Source: Roseiflexus castenholzii DSM 13941
GTDB taxonomy: Bacteria > Chloroflexota > Chloroflexia > Chloroflexales > Roseiflexaceae
Direction: 5' to 3'
Length of the DNA: 64,000 nucleotides
Assembly (NCBI RefSeq): GCF_000017805.1
Contig: NC_009767.1
Coordinates: 3,162,001-3,226,000 of the forward strand
The notes below the pieces were generated by a model that searched no databases, was not told the origin of the DNA, and saw only the letters and a program-made list of their open reading frames with translations. Positions 61,968 to 64,000 of this stretch are shown in pieces; position 1 is the stretch's first letter, and each line of letters begins with the position of its first letter. The translations under genes and the position numbers were made by a program.

Positions 61968-61976
61968 TGGTATAAT
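61968..61976 (+). promoter_or_regulatory. extended -10 promoter of the monooxygenase gene
   Basis: TGGTATAAT, about 43 bases before ATG 62019; the -35 position is poor. Confidence 0.6.
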
Positions 61977-62018
61977 GCCCACGAGACGCGCCAACTCGCA
62001 TGACTCGAGGACACTGCT

Positions 62019-62309
62019 ATGATCGTCCTGGTGGCACGCTATGTCTGCAAACCCGGTCTGGGTGACGCCGTCGAGGAGGCGCTGAGCCGGATGGCGGCGC
62101 TGGTACGGCGGAACGAGCCGGGATGTCTGCTCTACCACTGCTGCCGATCTCAGGAAAACCCTGATGTATTTCTTCTGTATGAGCAGTATGCAACACACGC
62201 GGCGCTTGCAGCACACCGCGATACGCCGCACTTTCAGAAGATCATCGAGGGTGAGATCGTTCCAATGCTGGAAAAACGCGAGCGCGAATTCTACTCGTTG
62301 ATTTCCTGA
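62019..62309 (+). CDS. ABM-domain monooxygenase-like protein
   Basis: A 96-residue dimeric alpha/beta-barrel protein of the antibiotic biosynthesis monooxygenase (ABM) family. The pattern VARYVCKPGLGDAVEEAL, then NEPGCLLYHCCRSQENPDVFLLYEQY and HRDTPHFQKI, fits the YgiN/ABM layout. Members act on quinols and small aromatics without cofactor, and some only bind. The exact reaction is unknown. It has its own extended -10 promoter and lies 44 bases upstream of a tRNA gene. Confidence 0.85.
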   Translation: MIVLVARYVCKPGLGDAVEEALSRMAALVRRNEPGCLLYHCCRSQENPDVFLLYEQYATHAALAAHRDTPHFQKIIEGEIVPMLEKREREFYSLIS

Positions 62310-62353
62310 TACGCTTGCATGACAACGCGTTGCGTGCTACCATACATGGCAAG

Positions 62354-62428
62354 GGGCCGCTAGCTCAATGGCAGAGCGCGTCGCTCATAACGACTGGGTT
62401 CCAGGTTCGAGTCCTGGGCGGCCCACCA
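62354..62428 (+). tRNA. tRNA-Met (CAT), elongator type
   Basis: The acceptor stem GGGCCGC (62354-62360) pairs with GCGGCCC (62418-62424), followed by A and an encoded CCA (62426-62428). The D stem is GCTC/GAGC, the anticodon loop is CTCATAA with anticodon CAT at 62386-62388, and the T arm is CCAGG-TTCGAGT-CCTGG. The first pair of the anticodon stem is C:U. Perfect acceptor pairing at position 1:72 argues against the initiator tRNA. A lysidine-modified tRNA-Ile is a remaining alternative. Confidence 0.92.
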
Positions 62429-62465
62429 TGGCGCCACAGCGCGTGCCTCTTCAATCTCCCACCTC

Positions 62466-64000
62466 TCACTCACACGTCTGATTCTCGAAGAACCGGCAGC
62501 GACGAAACAGCAGATCGCCGGCCAGCCTGAGAGCGCGGAGCGGCGCTTCCATCTGCCAGCGCCACACATCGGGCCAGGTCAACCCGCGCCGCAGGTTTGT
62601 CTCGGCATTGAAAATGGTCGCGTTCAGTACCAGACCAAAGTTCCAGGCAATCAAAATAACGGCAGGCAAAAGAATGCCGAATCTGCCAATCCGTCGGATG
62701 AGCGCATCATTCAAGAGCGCCAGCCCAACGACAAAGATTGGGGTACATTCAATCAATCGCCGAAAGCCGAAGGCGCCGGTCAGGTGCCAGGTGGTCCCAA
62801 ACGCGCCATTAATCCAGGTCTGTGCCAGAAACGTCATCGTAAGCGCAACCGTCAACAGGCGATCCCGGCGCCAGAGCAGCGTCATTCCGATCAGTCCCAG
62901 ACCGAGCGCTGGACTCCAGACGAGCGCGCCACGGCTGAACGGCGGAAAGGTAGCGGTGAAATCGCTCGCGTCAGGACACCAGAAATCCGGCGCAGGATTG
63001 AAGTCGATCAGAGTATCGATAAAATGCGGGCTGCACCAATTGATCTTACCGCTCACTTCACCCGCCGGGCGCGGCGCGCCGTTGAGGATCTGATAGACAA
63101 GGAGTTGCGGCGTGATTGCCACGGCAAATGTAGCGATAAACAGCGCGTGGCGCAACGCCAGGCGTCCAAACGCCCTATACAGGCGGGGCTGAGGCCCGCT
63201 CCTGCCCGTGTCGGACCTGCCCCCGTCCGCCCCCGTTCCACTCGTAGCTGCCCCGCCGTTCTGCACGAGACGCGCATAGCGCCAGAGCGCCTCGATCACC
63301 GGCGCCAGCAGAAACAACCCCAATTGCTCACGGGTCATTGTCATCAACCCACCGACCAGCCCAAGCGCCAGCCATCCCCGCCATCCGCGCTCTCGTTCTG
63401 CTTCCGCTTCGCTGCGTCCCCATTCTCGCGTTTCGTACCAGATCGTCAGGAACAGCGCTGTGAGAAACAGACCGGTAGCATGCGCGAACGGCATCTGAAC
63501 ATACATGTAGAACACCAGCGGCGACGCCAGCCAGATTGTCGCGCTTGCAAGAGTTGCTGCAAAGCCCGACGCAAAGCGGCGCGCCAGGCGATAGGAGAGC
63601 AGCACCCCCAGCAACCCATAAAGCGCCGAGGCATAACAGACGGCATAGATATACGGCGCCGAAAATCCATCCGCGGGAATGCCTGCACCGAACAGATTGG
63701 CGAGATGCACCAGCGCATCTGCCAGCAGAAAGAACGGCGCCCACACGATCGCCGCGCCAACCGGCGCAATGTTGCCGTACAACCCGGTTACGGGGCGGAT
63801 GCGGTTGGGTTGGAGCAGACTCCCCTCGATGCCTGATCGCGGATTCAGTTCTGCAAAGCGGCGGTAATCGTTGGCAAAATCGAGGTCGCCGTCGAAGCGA
63901 AGCGAGCGCAGATAGACGTAATATTGCACCTCATCGGTCGCATAGACCCGCGGGGTCGCCAGCGGTAACAACAGCGCAAACAGCGCCATGAGCGCCAGCA
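62466..64000 (-). CDS. polytopic membrane protein, glycosyltransferase-like, 5' end outside window
   Basis: A membrane protein of more than 507 residues with about ten hydrophobic helices. The frame is open to the window edge (the codons before ATG 63989 read LALM), so the true start may lie outside. Acidic residues after the first helix (ATDEVQYYVYLRSL) match the first-loop position of GT-C enzymes. A long cytosolic loop (GAATSGTGADGGRSDTG) interrupts the helices. The likely role is sugar transfer from a lipid carrier. It faces the tRNA gene convergently. Confidence 0.7.
   Translation of the reverse strand, partial: LALMALFALLLPLATPRVYATDEVQYYVYLRSLRFDGDLDFANDYRRFAELNPRSGIEGSLLQPNRIRPVTGLYGNIAPVGAAIVWAPFFLLADALVHLANLFGAGIPADGFSAPYIYAVCYASALYGLLGVLLSYRLARRFASGFAATLASATIWLASPLVFYMYVQMPFAHATGLFLTALFLTIWYETREWGRSEAEAERERGWRGWLALGLVGGLMTMTREQLGLFLLAPVIEALWRYARLVQNGGAATSGTGADGGRSDTGRSGPQPRLYRAFGRLALRHALFIATFAVAITPQLLVYQILNGAPRPAGEVSGKINWCSPHFIDTLIDFNPAPDFWCPDASDFTATFPPFSRGALVWSPALGLGLIGMTLLWRRDRLLTVALTMTFLAQTWINGAFGTTWHLTGAFGFRRLIECTPIFVVGLALLNDALIRRIGRFGILLPAVILIAWNFGLVLNATIFNAETNLRRGLTWPDVWRWQMEAPLRALRLAGDLLFRRCRFFENQTCE

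Noticed and set aside
62784..63836. 350-codon plus-strand ORF opposite the last membrane protein
   Set aside because: Arg/Gln-rich, no domain; the minus frame is hydrophobic and membrane-like.

Overview
The window is GC-rich bacterial chromosome. It looks like a filamentous anoxygenic phototroph of the Chloroflexota, most likely a Roseiflexus. That assignment is inferred from protein style (F420-type enzyme, MGDG-synthase-like glycosyltransferase, DHH-CBS-CCA fusion, ACT-malic enzyme plus PPDK) and from repeat-rich intergenic DNA; no marker gene was compared.

Layout. 1-5.7 kb: 3' end of an acyl-CoA dehydrogenase gene, an MNT/HEPN toxin-antitoxin pair whose toxin is frameshifted, a Gfo/Idh/MocA oxidoreductase, a small anchored protein and a DHH-CBS-CCA nucleotidyltransferase fusion. 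5.7-13.6 kb (minus): DprA, a RecQ helicase fused to a phosphoribosyltransferase-like domain, a hybrid histidine kinase and a three-GAF diguanylate cyclase. 13.8-18.7 kb (plus): a surface-glycan cluster (membrane glycosyltransferase-like protein and two GT4 enzymes). 18.4-28.6 kb (minus): a degraded lipoprotein gene, an arginine-decarboxylase-like gene with a long structured leader containing a 34-codon ORF and a terminator-like hairpin, an MGDG-synthase-like glycosyltransferase, a four-repeat CRISPR-like cluster without cas genes, a DUF4143 ATPase and a 1043-residue membrane protein. 29-45.7 kb: branched-chain aminotransferase, thiolase, a Uma2 protein, PPDK, a GT4 enzyme, an MFS exporter, an AI-2E-family permease, a nucleoside hydrolase, an orphan response regulator, an SDR reductase, an HTH-TM-M23 protein and an ACT-malic enzyme. 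46-56.8 kb: a 5'-truncated membrane protein, a Tat-type flavodoxin protein, GH2 beta-galactosidase, glutamine synthetase, a HAMP-STAS sensor and an unknown TM/coiled-coil protein. 57-61.8 kb (minus): an operon of MarR regulator, ABC half-exporter, deazaflavin-type reductase and ABC half-exporter. 62-64 kb: a small monooxygenase, tRNA-Met(CAT) and a membrane protein cut by the window edge.

How it fits together. Malic enzyme and PPDK could link C4 acids to PEP. DprA and the RecQ-PRT fusion suggest DNA uptake or recombination. The two ABC halves carry the complementary active-site changes of an asymmetric heterodimer. They sit behind a canonical promoter overlapped by a perfect palindrome, which suggests self-regulated drug export.

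The intergenic DNA is unusually rich in repeats: four tandem copies of a 127-bp element with inverted ends (plus a partial copy 18 kb away), a 3 x 77-bp tandem repeat, two elements sharing AGAGCGATCAACC-type ends, GGTTCTC runs and TCAGGCGT-type runs that form the 3' ends of at least two genes. Long antisense ORFs opposite well-recognised genes were treated as GC-rich shadows and left out.
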